The notes under the pieces are model-generated. The model was not told the origin of the DNA. It ran no database searches and was given only the letters and a program-made list of their open reading frames with translations. From the NCBI GenBank assembly GCA_030641185.1, contig DAOWHY010000024.1, positions 1 to 17,469 of the forward strand: a stretch of 17,469 bases of DNA, read 5' to 3'. This document shows, in pieces, positions 7,287 to 13,553 of this stretch. Source of the stretch: Candidatus Moraniibacteriota bacterium. Lineage in GTDB: Bacteria; Patescibacteriota; Minisyncoccia; JAHIHE01; JAGLIN01. The position numbers were made by a program, and so were the translations under genes. Numbering within the stretch: position 1 is the first letter of the stretch; each line of letters begins with the position of its first letter.

Positions 7287-8003
7287 CTATTTAGAATACT
7301 TTTCTCTCCACTCCTCTATCTTTTGATGATTACCGCTTAATAAAACTTCTGGAACTTTCCAGTTTGTTTTTTTATCTGGAGAAAAAAATTCTGGCTTAGT
7401 ATAATGCGGATATTCCAAATAATCTTTTTTTGAAAACGATTCTTCTTTTATGGATTCTTTATTGCCAACAACGCCTTCAATTAATCTTGAGACAGAATCT
7501 ACAACAGTCATCGCTGGGATTTCACCGCCTGTCAGAATATAATCACCGACAGAAATTTCCTCGTCGGCTAAATATTTCGCCACTCGCTCGTCAACTCCTT
7601 CATATCTCCCGCAAATTAAAACTAGGTTATCCAATTTGGAAAATTTCCTCGCCATTGCTTGATCAAACTTCTTCCCTTTAGCAGACAATAAAATAATTTT
7701 AGTTTTATTGTTTTTATTCTTGATTCTTAATTCCCGCTTCTTAATTCTATTTTTAAAACATTTTAATTTATTCTTGCCAACAATTTTTACCAGCGCTTTA
7801 TAAATCGGTTCAATCTTAAACACCATTCCCGCTCCCCCGCCATAAGGAGTGTCATCAACGGTTTTATGTTTATCTTTTGCATAATCTCTTAAATTATGCA
7901 CATTTATTTTGATTAATTTATTTTTCTGTGCCCGCGCTAAAATGCTTTCATTAAAATATGAATTGAATATTTCTGGGAAGATTGTGATGATATCAAATTT
8001 CAT
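7287..8003 (-). CDS. trmD: tRNA (guanine37-N1)-methyltransferase
   Basis: TrmD methylates G37 next to the anticodon using S-adenosylmethionine and prevents +1 frameshifting. Diagnostic motifs are FDIITIFPEIF (3-13), TVDDTPYGGGAGM (48-60), the trefoil-knot segments CGRYEGVDERV (131-141) and SVGDYILTGGE (151-161), LEYPHYTKPEF and VPEVLLSGNH. Three oddities appear. The stretch between residues 75 and 103 is longer than usual and repeats the ELRIKN/KNKNNK pattern. The position of the catalytic Asp (D169 in Haemophilus TrmD, in EDSF) seems to be Glu188 (EESF). The protein (238 aa) ends right after EEWREKYSK, so the final RRPDLL-type helices are absent. It is the last gene of the rpsP-khpA-trmD cluster; rimM and rplS, its usual neighbours, are missing here. 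Confidence 0.93.
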   Translation of the reverse strand: MKFDIITIFPEIFNSYFNESILARAQKNKLIKINVHNLRDYAKDKHKTVDDTPYGGGAGMVFKIEPIYKALVKIVGKNKLKCFKNRIKKRELRIKNKNNKTKIILLSAKGKKFDQAMARKFSKLDNLVLICGRYEGVDERVAKYLADEEISVGDYILTGGEIPAMTVVDSVSRLIEGVVGNKESIKEESFSKKDYLEYPHYTKPEFFSPDKKTNWKVPEVLLSGNHQKIEEWREKYSK

Positions 8004-8033
8004 AATAATCTCAAGTTAATTTAGATTGTGATC

Positions 8034-8173
8034 TGTCATTGCGAGGAGCCTGAGTGAGCGTAGCGAACGAAAAGGCGACGAAGCAATCCCGTGATTATGC
8101 ACAAAGAATTTAATCACGGGATTGCTTCGTCATTCCACTACGCTATCGCTTCGTTCCATTCCTCGCAATGACA
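8034..8173 (+). repeat. Family A palindromic repeat, copy 4
   Basis: A 140-bp palindrome between khpA and trmD. Ends are TGTCATTGCGAG and CTCGCAATGACA; inner arms are GACGAAGCAATCCCGTGATT and its partner AATCACGGGATTGCTTCGTC. Its left arm (GCCTGAGTGAGCGTAGCGAACGA) is nearly the same as that of copy 1. Confidence 0.9.
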
Positions 8174-8198
8174 GTGAAATCTTTTAATATTACTAATA

Positions 8199-8235
8199 AA
8201 AAAACCGCACTATTCAAAACATAACACGGTTTTTT
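8199..8235 (-). terminator. Probable terminator after khpA
   Basis: AAAAAACCG (8199-8207) and CGGTTTTTT (8227-8235) form a 9-bp A/T-flanked stem with a 19-base loop. On the minus strand a T run follows the hairpin 20 bases downstream of the khpA stop. The weak A-T stem and long loop keep this tentative; read-through into trmD would be possible. Confidence 0.5.
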
Positions 8236-8254
8236 GATATTGTAAATCTAAAGA

Positions 8255-8602
8255 TTATAACTTCAGATCGTTAACTACATCTTCAACATTTTCACTTTTT
8301 TCAACTCTTTCAGTTCCTTCGCTTCTTTCCGCTCTCTGGTGTTGGCTACCTTCTGGTTCAATAATTTTGAAGTTAACTCTGGCATTGCTCTTCGCTCCGA
8401 TAACTCTCAAAAGAGTTCTGATGGATTTTGCGGTTGAGCCTTGTCGGCCGATGACTTGTCCCATATCGGCCGGATTGATTTTAAGAGAGATAAGTACTCC
8501 CATTTCATCAACAGTCCTGTCGATTTCAACATCATCTGGATTGTCAACGATTGCTTTTACTACGAATTCTACGAATTCTTTATCGTTTGTTGTTTCACTC
8601 AT
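8255..8602 (-). CDS. khpA: KH-domain RNA-binding protein KhpA (YlqC)
   Basis: From the ATG at 8602 the product is 115 aa. It begins EFVEFVVKAIVDNPDDVEID and carries the KH loop VIGRQGSTAKSIRTLL (Gly-x-x-Gly at residues 52-55), as in KhpA/YlqC, a small KH protein that binds RNA, often with KhpB, and usually sits beside rpsP. The frame is open further upstream to a TTG at 8776, but those 58 extra residues are not KH-like and lie where promoter and leader are expected, so I choose 8602. A polar tail (about 83-115, AERSEGTERVEKSE) follows the KH fold and is absent from the usual ~76-aa KhpA. A near-consensus promoter lies 190 bp upstream. Confidence 0.9.
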   Translation of the reverse strand: MSETTNDKEFVEFVVKAIVDNPDDVEIDRTVDEMGVLISLKINPADMGQVIGRQGSTAKSIRTLLRVIGAKSNARVNFKIIEPEGSQHQRAERSEGTERVEKSENVEDVVNDLKL

Positions 8603-8640
8603 AATTCTGATTTTCTGATTAATCCAAACAAATCTATTTA

Positions 8641-8658
8641 CTAACAAATAAATGTTAG
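8641..8658 (-). promoter_or_regulatory. Small hairpin in the khpA leader
   Basis: CTAACA / TGTTAG with a 6-base AT loop, about 39 bases before the khpA ATG. The surrounding leader repeats AATCAG several times (8607-8690). A structured 5' leader is possible, but no known riboswitch is recognised. Confidence 0.3.
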
Positions 8659-8793
8659 CGATTTGCCTGAAACTGATTAACTGATTTTTGTATTCTGTAA
8701 ACTTGCAGTTGTTTTGACTATCGACCTTTGTCTTGCCCGCAACATATAAATTACCAGCAAAATCATTATTTGTCAATCGTTACTGCTTTTACA

Positions 8794-8821
8794 ATTATAC
8801 AACAGTGTATTACGATGTCAA
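8794..8821 (-). promoter_or_regulatory. Strong sigma70-type promoter upstream of khpA
   Basis: On the minus strand: TTGACA (8816-8821), a 16-base spacer and TATAAT (8794-8799), both boxes perfect. The start near 8787 gives a leader of about 185 bases before the khpA ATG (8602). A second TTGACA (8771-8776) with TAATTT 17 bases on may be a weaker tandem promoter. Confidence 0.7.
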
Positions 8822-8846
8822 TGTTTATTTTTAAATTATTTTTATT

Positions 8847-9296
8847 CTAATTTTTTTCTTCTTTCTTTTCATCTTCTACTTTCTCGTTTTTATTTTCCTT
8901 AGTATCCTTTTCTTCTTTTTTCTCTTCCGTTTTATTTTCTTTTATTTCTACTTCCTCTTTTTTCTCTGGTTCTGTGGGTTCCGCAATTTTCTTTTCTGTA
9001 ATTTCTTCTTTTTTGTCCTCTCCTTTTTTCTTCTTCGGTTTCCACGAAGTTACTTTTTTTCCTTTAATAATTCCCGCGTCAACCAAAAAATTATGGATTG
9101 TCGCAGACGGTTTCGCGCCTTTGGAAATCCAATATTCTATTCTTTCTTGTTTAAAAATTTTCTCTTTAGTGTGCGGATTATAATGCCCCAAAATCTCAAT
9201 AAATTTTCCTGTCGGCGCTCGATGTCCATCAGCAACAGTTATTCTGAATTGGGCTTTATTTTTCTTTCCCACACGGCTTAATCTTATTCTCAACAT
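8847..9296 (-). CDS. rpsP: Small ribosomal subunit protein bS16 with a long charged tail
   Basis: The product begins MLRIRLSRVGKKNKAQFRI, and the first ~85 residues match bS16 (RAPTGKFIEILGHYNP, ERIEYWISKGAKPSATIHNFL). S16 binds 16S rRNA and is needed for 30S assembly. The remaining ~64 residues are an almost pure Lys/Glu tail (KKEEKDTKENKNEK) that should be disordered; tails are known in some bacterial S16 but this one is long for an 80-90 aa protein. The ATG at 9296 has no Shine-Dalgarno. A consensus promoter at 9336-9364 drives it. It heads the rpsP-khpA-trmD cluster, 244 bp before khpA. Confidence 0.95.
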   Translation of the reverse strand: MLRIRLSRVGKKNKAQFRITVADGHRAPTGKFIEILGHYNPHTKEKIFKQERIEYWISKGAKPSATIHNFLVDAGIIKGKKVTSWKPKKKKGEDKKEEITEKKIAEPTEPEKKEEVEIKENKTEEKKEEKDTKENKNEKVEDEKKEEKN

Positions 9297-9335
9297 AGTA
9301 TGTTTTCATTAACTTGTTAATTGAATCACTTTCGT

Positions 9336-9364
9336 ATCATAGTTTATATTTTGATCTGTGTCAA
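9336..9364 (-). promoter_or_regulatory. Sigma70-type promoter of rpsP
   Basis: On the minus strand: TTGACA (9359-9364), a 17-base spacer and TATGAT (9336-9341). Transcription would start near 9329, about 33 bases before the rpsP ATG. The 13-mer AACATTTTAACAT, also found twice at the trhP start, lies just upstream at 9386-9398. Confidence 0.7.
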
Positions 9365-9426
9365 CTTTAATCATATAAACATGCAAACATTTTAACATTT
9401 AAACATAATTTTAAATTGGTTTATTT

Positions 9427-10500
9427 TTACAAATCCAGAACTTTTACTAATTGCTTGATCATTGAAATCACTACCGGTGGAGCCATTAAACTATGAGATG
9501 GAATTCCATCCTCGTTAGAAATTGTCCATGGCTTTTCAATAATTCTCACTTTTTCATTTTTTTCATCCCACTCATAATTATATTCTGGCGTAAGCTCGTA
9601 ATCATCAACACATTCTTCTATGTCTTTTACTGGAACAGTGTTTCTTAATAAAACTTTCGGCATTCCGTGAAGTGAAAATGCTTTTTCCATTAGTTCTCCG
9701 TCTAATTTTAATCTTTCTTTAATCGGTTTAATTCCAAATTCGTCACCTTCTTTTCTGACCATTCTCACCTGCTGGCACTCGGGATTATCACAGAGAAAGA
9801 AAAATTCTTTTTTTTCCTTGTCGTATCTAATATTACCTTCCTTAACTGGCAGCAATTTTAAATTTCTTGGTGTGTTACACTTCGGACAGATTAACCGCCA
9901 TTTAATTCTCTCGTCAAGCACATTTTCTGGAACATTAATTAAAATAAAAATATCGGCATCATATCTATAACCAGCAAGATCTCTAAAAAACAGGGAATAA
10001 GAAATCTGATCAAGTCCTCTTGGAAAGCCGTCAATAAAAAGAGTCTTCTTTCCAAGTTGATCTATTTTTCTTTTTACTAACGCCAGAACAAATTCTGTCG
10101 GCAAAAGGATTTTTGTGCTTCTGTCTGAAAACGAATTTAAAACCTCATCTATAGAAATATATCCTCTGTAATTTTTCCTTAAATATTTTTCTACTTCCTT
10201 CCTCTTGTCTTCATCTTGCATTTCTTCTTCAACTTCTCTGACCATATCGCCAACCGAAATATGGCTGATATATTCTTTTCCAATAACTTCACTAAACATT
10301 TTAGAATAGGTTCCTTTGCCAGCATTTTTCTTTCCTAAAAGATAAGCAATGAAGCTGTTATTCTCTTTGAAAAACATTCTTAACTTTTCAATTTCTTTTC
10401 CCGCTTTTACTGTAAAATATTTTTCTCTTTCTACTGGATCTGATAAATCAAACTTTTGATTAATCCCATCCATTTTTGTCTTACAAATTGGAACTTCCAT
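9427..10500 (-). CDS. Divergent adenylate kinase-like nucleoside monophosphate kinase
   Basis: From the ATG at 10500 the product is 357 aa (a TTG at 10509 would add three). It shows the NMP-kinase pattern; numbers count from that TTG. P-loop LGKKNAGKGT (58-67), HISVGDMVRE (83-92), FIDGFPRGLDQ (158-168) and DERIKWRL (199-206) match adenylate kinase hISTGDmlR, DGFPR and the R-x3-R region. A zinc-type lid has Cys208, Cys211, Cys240 and Cys245. It differs from ordinary Adk (about 215 aa) by a ~50-aa N-terminal extension and a ~60-aa C-terminal part ending in an amphipathic helix. It should move phosphate between ATP and a nucleoside monophosphate; AMP is likeliest but unproven. It has its own promoter. 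Confidence 0.75.
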   Translation of the reverse strand: MEVPICKTKMDGINQKFDLSDPVEREKYFTVKAGKEIEKLRMFFKENNSFIAYLLGKKNAGKGTYSKMFSEVIGKEYISHISVGDMVREVEEEMQDEDKRKEVEKYLRKNYRGYISIDEVLNSFSDRSTKILLPTEFVLALVKRKIDQLGKKTLFIDGFPRGLDQISYSLFFRDLAGYRYDADIFILINVPENVLDERIKWRLICPKCNTPRNLKLLPVKEGNIRYDKEKKEFFFLCDNPECQQVRMVRKEGDEFGIKPIKERLKLDGELMEKAFSLHGMPKVLLRNTVPVKDIEECVDDYELTPEYNYEWDEKNEKVRIIEKPWTISNEDGIPSHSLMAPPVVISMIKQLVKVLDL

Positions 10501-10528
10501 TTTTTTCAAATTAATTATTTATAATCTC

Positions 10529-10557
10529 TTTATATCACAATTTTTACAATTAGGCAA
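10529..10557 (-). promoter_or_regulatory. Promoter of the nucleotide kinase gene
   Basis: On the minus strand: TTGCCT (10552-10557), a 17-base spacer and TATAAA (10529-10534), giving a start near 10522 and a leader of about 22 bases before the ATG at 10500. The -35 box matches the consensus at four of six bases. Confidence 0.5.
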
Positions 10558-10560
10558 TGC

Positions 10561-10594
10561 TTTTGTCATTCCCGCGAAGACGGGAATGACAAAA
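10561..10594. repeat. Short palindromic repeat (GTCATTCCCG type)
   Basis: A perfect 14-bp stem TTTTGTCATTCCCG (10561-10574) / CGGGAATGACAAAA (10581-10594) with a 6-base loop. It sits between the kinase promoter and the end of the metallo-beta-lactamase gene. The T-rich flank means it can also act as a terminator on the minus strand. Confidence 0.8.
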
Positions 10595-10616
10595 ATAAAT
10601 ATTTTTTTTGAAAAAT

Positions 10617-10640
10617 GCTCTCGGACTAAAGTCCTCGCTC
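10617..10640. repeat. Family C short palindrome, copy after the MBL gene
   Basis: A 24-bp imperfect palindrome with core GGACTAAAGTCC and flanks GCTCTC/CGCTC, 7 bp beyond the stop codon of the metallo-beta-lactamase gene. It belongs to the same family as the copy inside that gene at 10928-10953 (core GGGCTGAAGCCC). With the nearby T run it may act as a terminator. Confidence 0.7.
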
Positions 10641-10647
10641 CAGCATC

Positions 10648-11505
10648 CTAATATCCTAATATCCAATCCCCCATTTCATCCGTCCGAAAAATTTCAATAT
10701 TCATATTTTTTAACCGATTTAATAATTCTTGAGCAGGATGACCATAACTATTTTTCCCTACAGAAATTATCGCTTTTTCCGGTTTGACTGATTTCAGGAA
10801 TTCGTTTGAAGTTCCATATTTACTCCCATGATGCGATACTTTTAATATTTTCGCTTCAAGGTTTATATTTTGAGATATTAGATCTTTTTCCACTGGAAAC
10901 CCCGCATCGCCAGTAAATAATATTTCAGCTCTTTCGGGCTGAAGCCCTTGCTCCAAATCAACAACAAGCTTTAACACAATTGACGCGTCATTACTATCCT
11001 TAACCTCTTTATCTTTTAAACTCTCAAAAGGATATAAAACAGCCATTTCTATATTTCCCGCTTTTATTCTCTGTCCGAACTCTGCGTATTTCACGGGAAT
11101 ATTTTTTTCTTCAATTAATTTATCCCATTCCTCACAAATCGCCTTCTCGCATTTTATTCCTGTTTCCAAAATCTGTTCCACTTCATAATATTTCAAAACT
11201 TCTACTAATCCGCCAATATGATCTTTGTCTGGATGGGTCATAATTACCAATTCAATTTTTCGATCATAAAGCGGCAGATGCTCCCCGAGTTTATTCAAAA
11301 TATCTTTTCCATCTCCCCCATCTATCAAAATTTGTGTGTCTTTTGAAATATCAATCAACGCTGCGTCTCCCTGCCCAATATCAAGAAAAATTATTTTTGT
11401 TTTTTCGTTTTTATTTTCACCAGAATTATCCCGCCAAAAAGCCAAGCCAGCAAATGCGATTGTTAGGAAAAAAATTATTAGAATTAGATAAAAATGTTTT
11501 TTCAT
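10648..11505 (-). CDS. ComEC/Rec2-type metallo-beta-lactamase protein (detached ComEC C-domain)
   Basis: The 285-aa product has one N-terminal membrane helix (about 5-23) and then a ComEC-type metallo-beta-lactamase fold: IIFLDIGQGDAALI (38-51), metal motif THPDKDHIGG (90-99), ILFTGDAG (195-202), KVSHHGSKYGTS (222-233) and YGHP (254-257). In ComEC this domain is thought to degrade the non-transported DNA strand at the channel. Here it is a separate, membrane-anchored protein encoded just after the ComEC channel gene, in the same order as in full-length ComEC. Residues 185-193 (EQGLQPERA) are encoded by a family C palindrome inserted in frame before the ILFTGD strand. No Shine-Dalgarno. Probably co-transcribed with yggU and comEC. 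Confidence 0.88.
   Translation of the reverse strand: MKKHFYLILIIFFLTIAFAGLAFWRDNSGENKNEKTKIIFLDIGQGDAALIDISKDTQILIDGGDGKDILNKLGEHLPLYDRKIELVIMTHPDKDHIGGLVEVLKYYEVEQILETGIKCEKAICEEWDKLIEEKNIPVKYAEFGQRIKAGNIEMAVLYPFESLKDKEVKDSNDASIVLKLVVDLEQGLQPERAEILFTGDAGFPVEKDLISQNINLEAKILKVSHHGSKYGTSNEFLKSVKPEKAIISVGKNSYGHPAQELLNRLKNMNIEIFRTDEMGDWILGY
10928..10953. repeat. Family C palindrome embedded in the MBL coding sequence
   Basis: A 26-bp palindromic unit with core GGGCTGAAGCCC and flanks GCTCTTTC/TTGCTC, translated in frame as EQGLQPERA. The sister copy (10617-10640) lies just after the same gene. Ordinary ComEC-type domains pass directly from the SIVLxL strand into the FLFTGD strand at this point. 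Confidence 0.75.
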
Positions 11506-11517
11506 TTAATTACTTCT

Positions 11518-11607
11518 GTGTTCGTCTGTGCCTTTAGTCAGTGTTTTTCAGTGTCCTATTATTTAATAGCACACAGACGAACACTAACTAAAGGCGCTGA
11601 AAAACAC
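11518..11607. repeat. Family D element with crossing complementary arms
   Basis: Between the two comEC parts. Arm A GTGTTCGTCTGTG (11518-11530) pairs perfectly with 11572-11584 (13 bp). Arm C CCTTTAGT (11531-11538) pairs with 11587-11594. Arm B GTGTTTTTCAG (11541-11551) pairs with 11597-11607 (11 bp). The order A-C-B-A'-C'-B' means the stems cross, as in a pseudoknot, or are alternatives. It fills almost all of the 108-bp gap. Confidence 0.75.
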
Positions 11608-11613
11608 AGATTA

Positions 11614-13086
11614 TTATTTGTATTTTTTTATCTCTCCAAAATTCACCAACCCTACCAAACCCAAATAATAAACCCCGATAAACAAAAATCCAAACTTCTC
11701 AAAACTCACAAAACCAAAAGGCAAACCAGCAAAAATTTTTATTACTTCAATTTGATAAAACAAAATCAACCAGATTGGCCAGGATAGTATTTGCGCAGTG
11801 AGTAAATTTACAGAGCCAATTATAATGAGCAAAAATCCACCAAGCATAACGATTGGCACGAACGGCAAAATCAAAACATTAGCAAAAACAGAAAGCAAAG
11901 AAAAACTTCCAAAGCTGTTAATAATAATTGGCAGAACAGCGGCTTGCGCGGAGATGGTTATTAGAAAAATTGTTTTGATATTTAGAGCGTTTGAATATTT
12001 TTTTAAAAGATCATCTAATCTGGGAAAAATATAAATTATACCAAAAACCGCGGCAAAAGAAAGTTGAAAGCCAGTATCGTAGCGCAATAAATTTGGATTA
12101 TATAAAAGCATTAAAACTCCCGCGAAAATAACCGCGTTGCCGGCGTTAGTTAATCGACCGACTTTTACCGCAAATAATACCAATCCGCCCATTACCGCCG
12201 CGCGCGTTGCCGAGGGAGGAAAACCAACCAAGGTGACAAAAAATATTATTCCCAAAATAGAAAAATAAAAAGCGTAGTTTCTATTTAAGCCAAGAGCAAG
12301 TAAAATATACATCAAAGAAACAGCCACGATTGTCATATGTAATCCTGAAATTGCGATAATATGCCTCGTCCCGGTTTTGTTAAACGCTTCCAAAACTTTA
12401 TCGCTTATGTCTGATTTCACCGCCAGCGTCATCGCGCTGACAATCCCGGCTTGCGGCTGGGGAAATATTTTTTTAATCAAATTATTCGCGTATTTTCTGT
12501 AATCAGAAATTTTATTATAAAGCCCTCGCTCATTTTTTTCTTTTAGTTCTATTTTTGGATAATACAAAATATAATAAATATTTTTCGCCAACAAATAATT
12601 TCTATATTCAAATCCCTTGAAGTCTTCGGGAATTTTTATTTTTCCCTGCAAATAAATTATATCACCCAAATCATATTCCGGATATCTTTCTGCGTAAATA
12701 ATAATCTTGCCGTCAATTTTATTAGTGTTTATATTCTCTGTATTTTCTATATCCCCAATTATTATCTTCTGCTTGCCGTTTTTAATTTCCGGCATTTCAA
12801 AGATCCTGCCGCTTACTAATATTTTTTCACTATCTAACTTACTAATCTTCAAAATTTCCGCTTCGTTTAACTTCACGCTTTCAATCCTCGCAAATCCGAG
12901 CAACAAAAATACAATTAACAAAAACAATATTTTTATTTTCTTATTTTTCCCAGATAAAAAAATAAGCGAGATAAACAATCCCGCTAATAAAAATAAAAGC
13001 CAAACTTGAATTGAAAAATAAGAACCAAGAGAAATTCCGAAAATGAAAGAAAGGCAGATGAAAAGAAATGTTTTGGATCTTGTCAT
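11614..13086 (-). CDS. comEC: ComEC/Rec2 DNA-uptake channel, membrane part only
   Basis: The 490-aa product has N-terminal helices (about 5-68), a soluble OB-like DUF4131 region (about 75-185) and then the Competence channel domain (about 205-485). The channel domain contains GIVSAMTLAVKSDIS, HIIAISGLHMTIVA (242-255), GFPPSATRAAVMG and many hydrophobic helices. It is the inner-membrane channel that takes single-stranded DNA into the cytoplasm during natural transformation. Full-length ComEC (about 700-800 aa) ends in a metallo-beta-lactamase domain; here that domain is a separate gene 108 bp downstream (10648-11505). The ATG at 13086 lies 11 bp after yggU, indicating one operon. No Shine-Dalgarno is visible. 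Confidence 0.92.
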   Translation of the reverse strand: MTRSKTFLFICLSFIFGISLGSYFSIQVWLLFLLAGLFISLIFLSGKNKKIKILFLLIVFLLLGFARIESVKLNEAEILKISKLDSEKILVSGRIFEMPEIKNGKQKIIIGDIENTENINTNKIDGKIIIYAERYPEYDLGDIIYLQGKIKIPEDFKGFEYRNYLLAKNIYYILYYPKIELKEKNERGLYNKISDYRKYANNLIKKIFPQPQAGIVSAMTLAVKSDISDKVLEAFNKTGTRHIIAISGLHMTIVAVSLMYILLALGLNRNYAFYFSILGIIFFVTLVGFPPSATRAAVMGGLVLFAVKVGRLTNAGNAVIFAGVLMLLYNPNLLRYDTGFQLSFAAVFGIIYIFPRLDDLLKKYSNALNIKTIFLITISAQAAVLPIIINSFGSFSLLSVFANVLILPFVPIVMLGGFLLIIIGSVNLLTAQILSWPIWLILFYQIEVIKIFAGLPFGFVSFEKFGFLFIGVYYLGLVGLVNFGEIKKYK

Positions 13087-13097
13087 ACGAATTAAAA

Positions 13098-13376
13098 TTA
13101 CATCAAGACCTTAACCACCTTCTCCTTGCTCTTCTCCCCCTTAATTATTTCAATTCTACTTTTACTAACCCCTAATTTTTCAGCCAATAATTTTATCAAC
13201 TCCTTATTTGCTTTTCCCTGAACTGGAACAGCGGTTAAATAAATTTTTAAAAACGGCAAATCATTTTCATCATTGCCGTTTTTGTTTTTAAATTCAAGAT
13301 CTAAAGAATTTAATTCGTCTAATCCGATAATTTCATTCCTTGAAGATCTGGTGATAACTTTGCATTTGAATTTCAT
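13098..13376 (-). CDS. DUF167 / UPF0235 (YggU family) protein
   Basis: The 92-aa product is the typical size of the family. It contains the conserved block AVPVQGKANKELIKLLAEKLGV followed by IEIIKGEKSKEKVV, preceded by RSSRNEI. The family has a small alpha/beta fold; a function has not been established to my knowledge, though RNA binding has been considered because of its basic surface. It ends 11 bp before comEC on the same strand and is probably first in a yggU-comEC-MBL transcript. A family A repeat begins 17 bp upstream of its ATG. Confidence 0.88.
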   Translation of the reverse strand: MKFKCKVITRSSRNEIIGLDELNSLDLEFKNKNGNDENDLPFLKIYLTAVPVQGKANKELIKLLAEKLGVSKSRIEIIKGEKSKEKVVKVLM

Positions 13377-13393
13377 ATAGATGAAATATTAAC

Positions 13394-13542
13394 TGTCATT
13401 GCGAAGAAGCCCCGCAGGGCGACGAAGCAATCCCGCAGCTACACGCGAGGAATTTAATCACGGGGTTGCGGAGCCTGTGCCGTATTTTATTACGGTATCG
13501 CCTTCTCGTTCGCTATGCTCACTCAGGCTCCTCGCAATGACA
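13394..13542 (+). repeat. Family A palindromic repeat, copy 5
   Basis: A 149-bp copy between nrdG and yggU, the most divergent of the five. Ends are intact (TGTCATTGCGAA and CTCGCAATGACA). The left arm is shortened (AGAAGCCCCGCAGGGCGACG). The right arm has an extra small hairpin (CCGTATTTTATTACGG, 13480-13495), and the inner right arm has mutated to GGGGTTGCGGAGCC. Confidence 0.88.
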
Positions 13543-13553
13543 GCAGGCAAATC

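Noticed and set aside
8603..8776. 58-residue N-terminal extension of KhpA from a TTG
   Set aside because: The extension is not part of the KH family. It lies in the leader downstream of a perfect promoter, and the ATG at 8602 gives the standard N-terminus.
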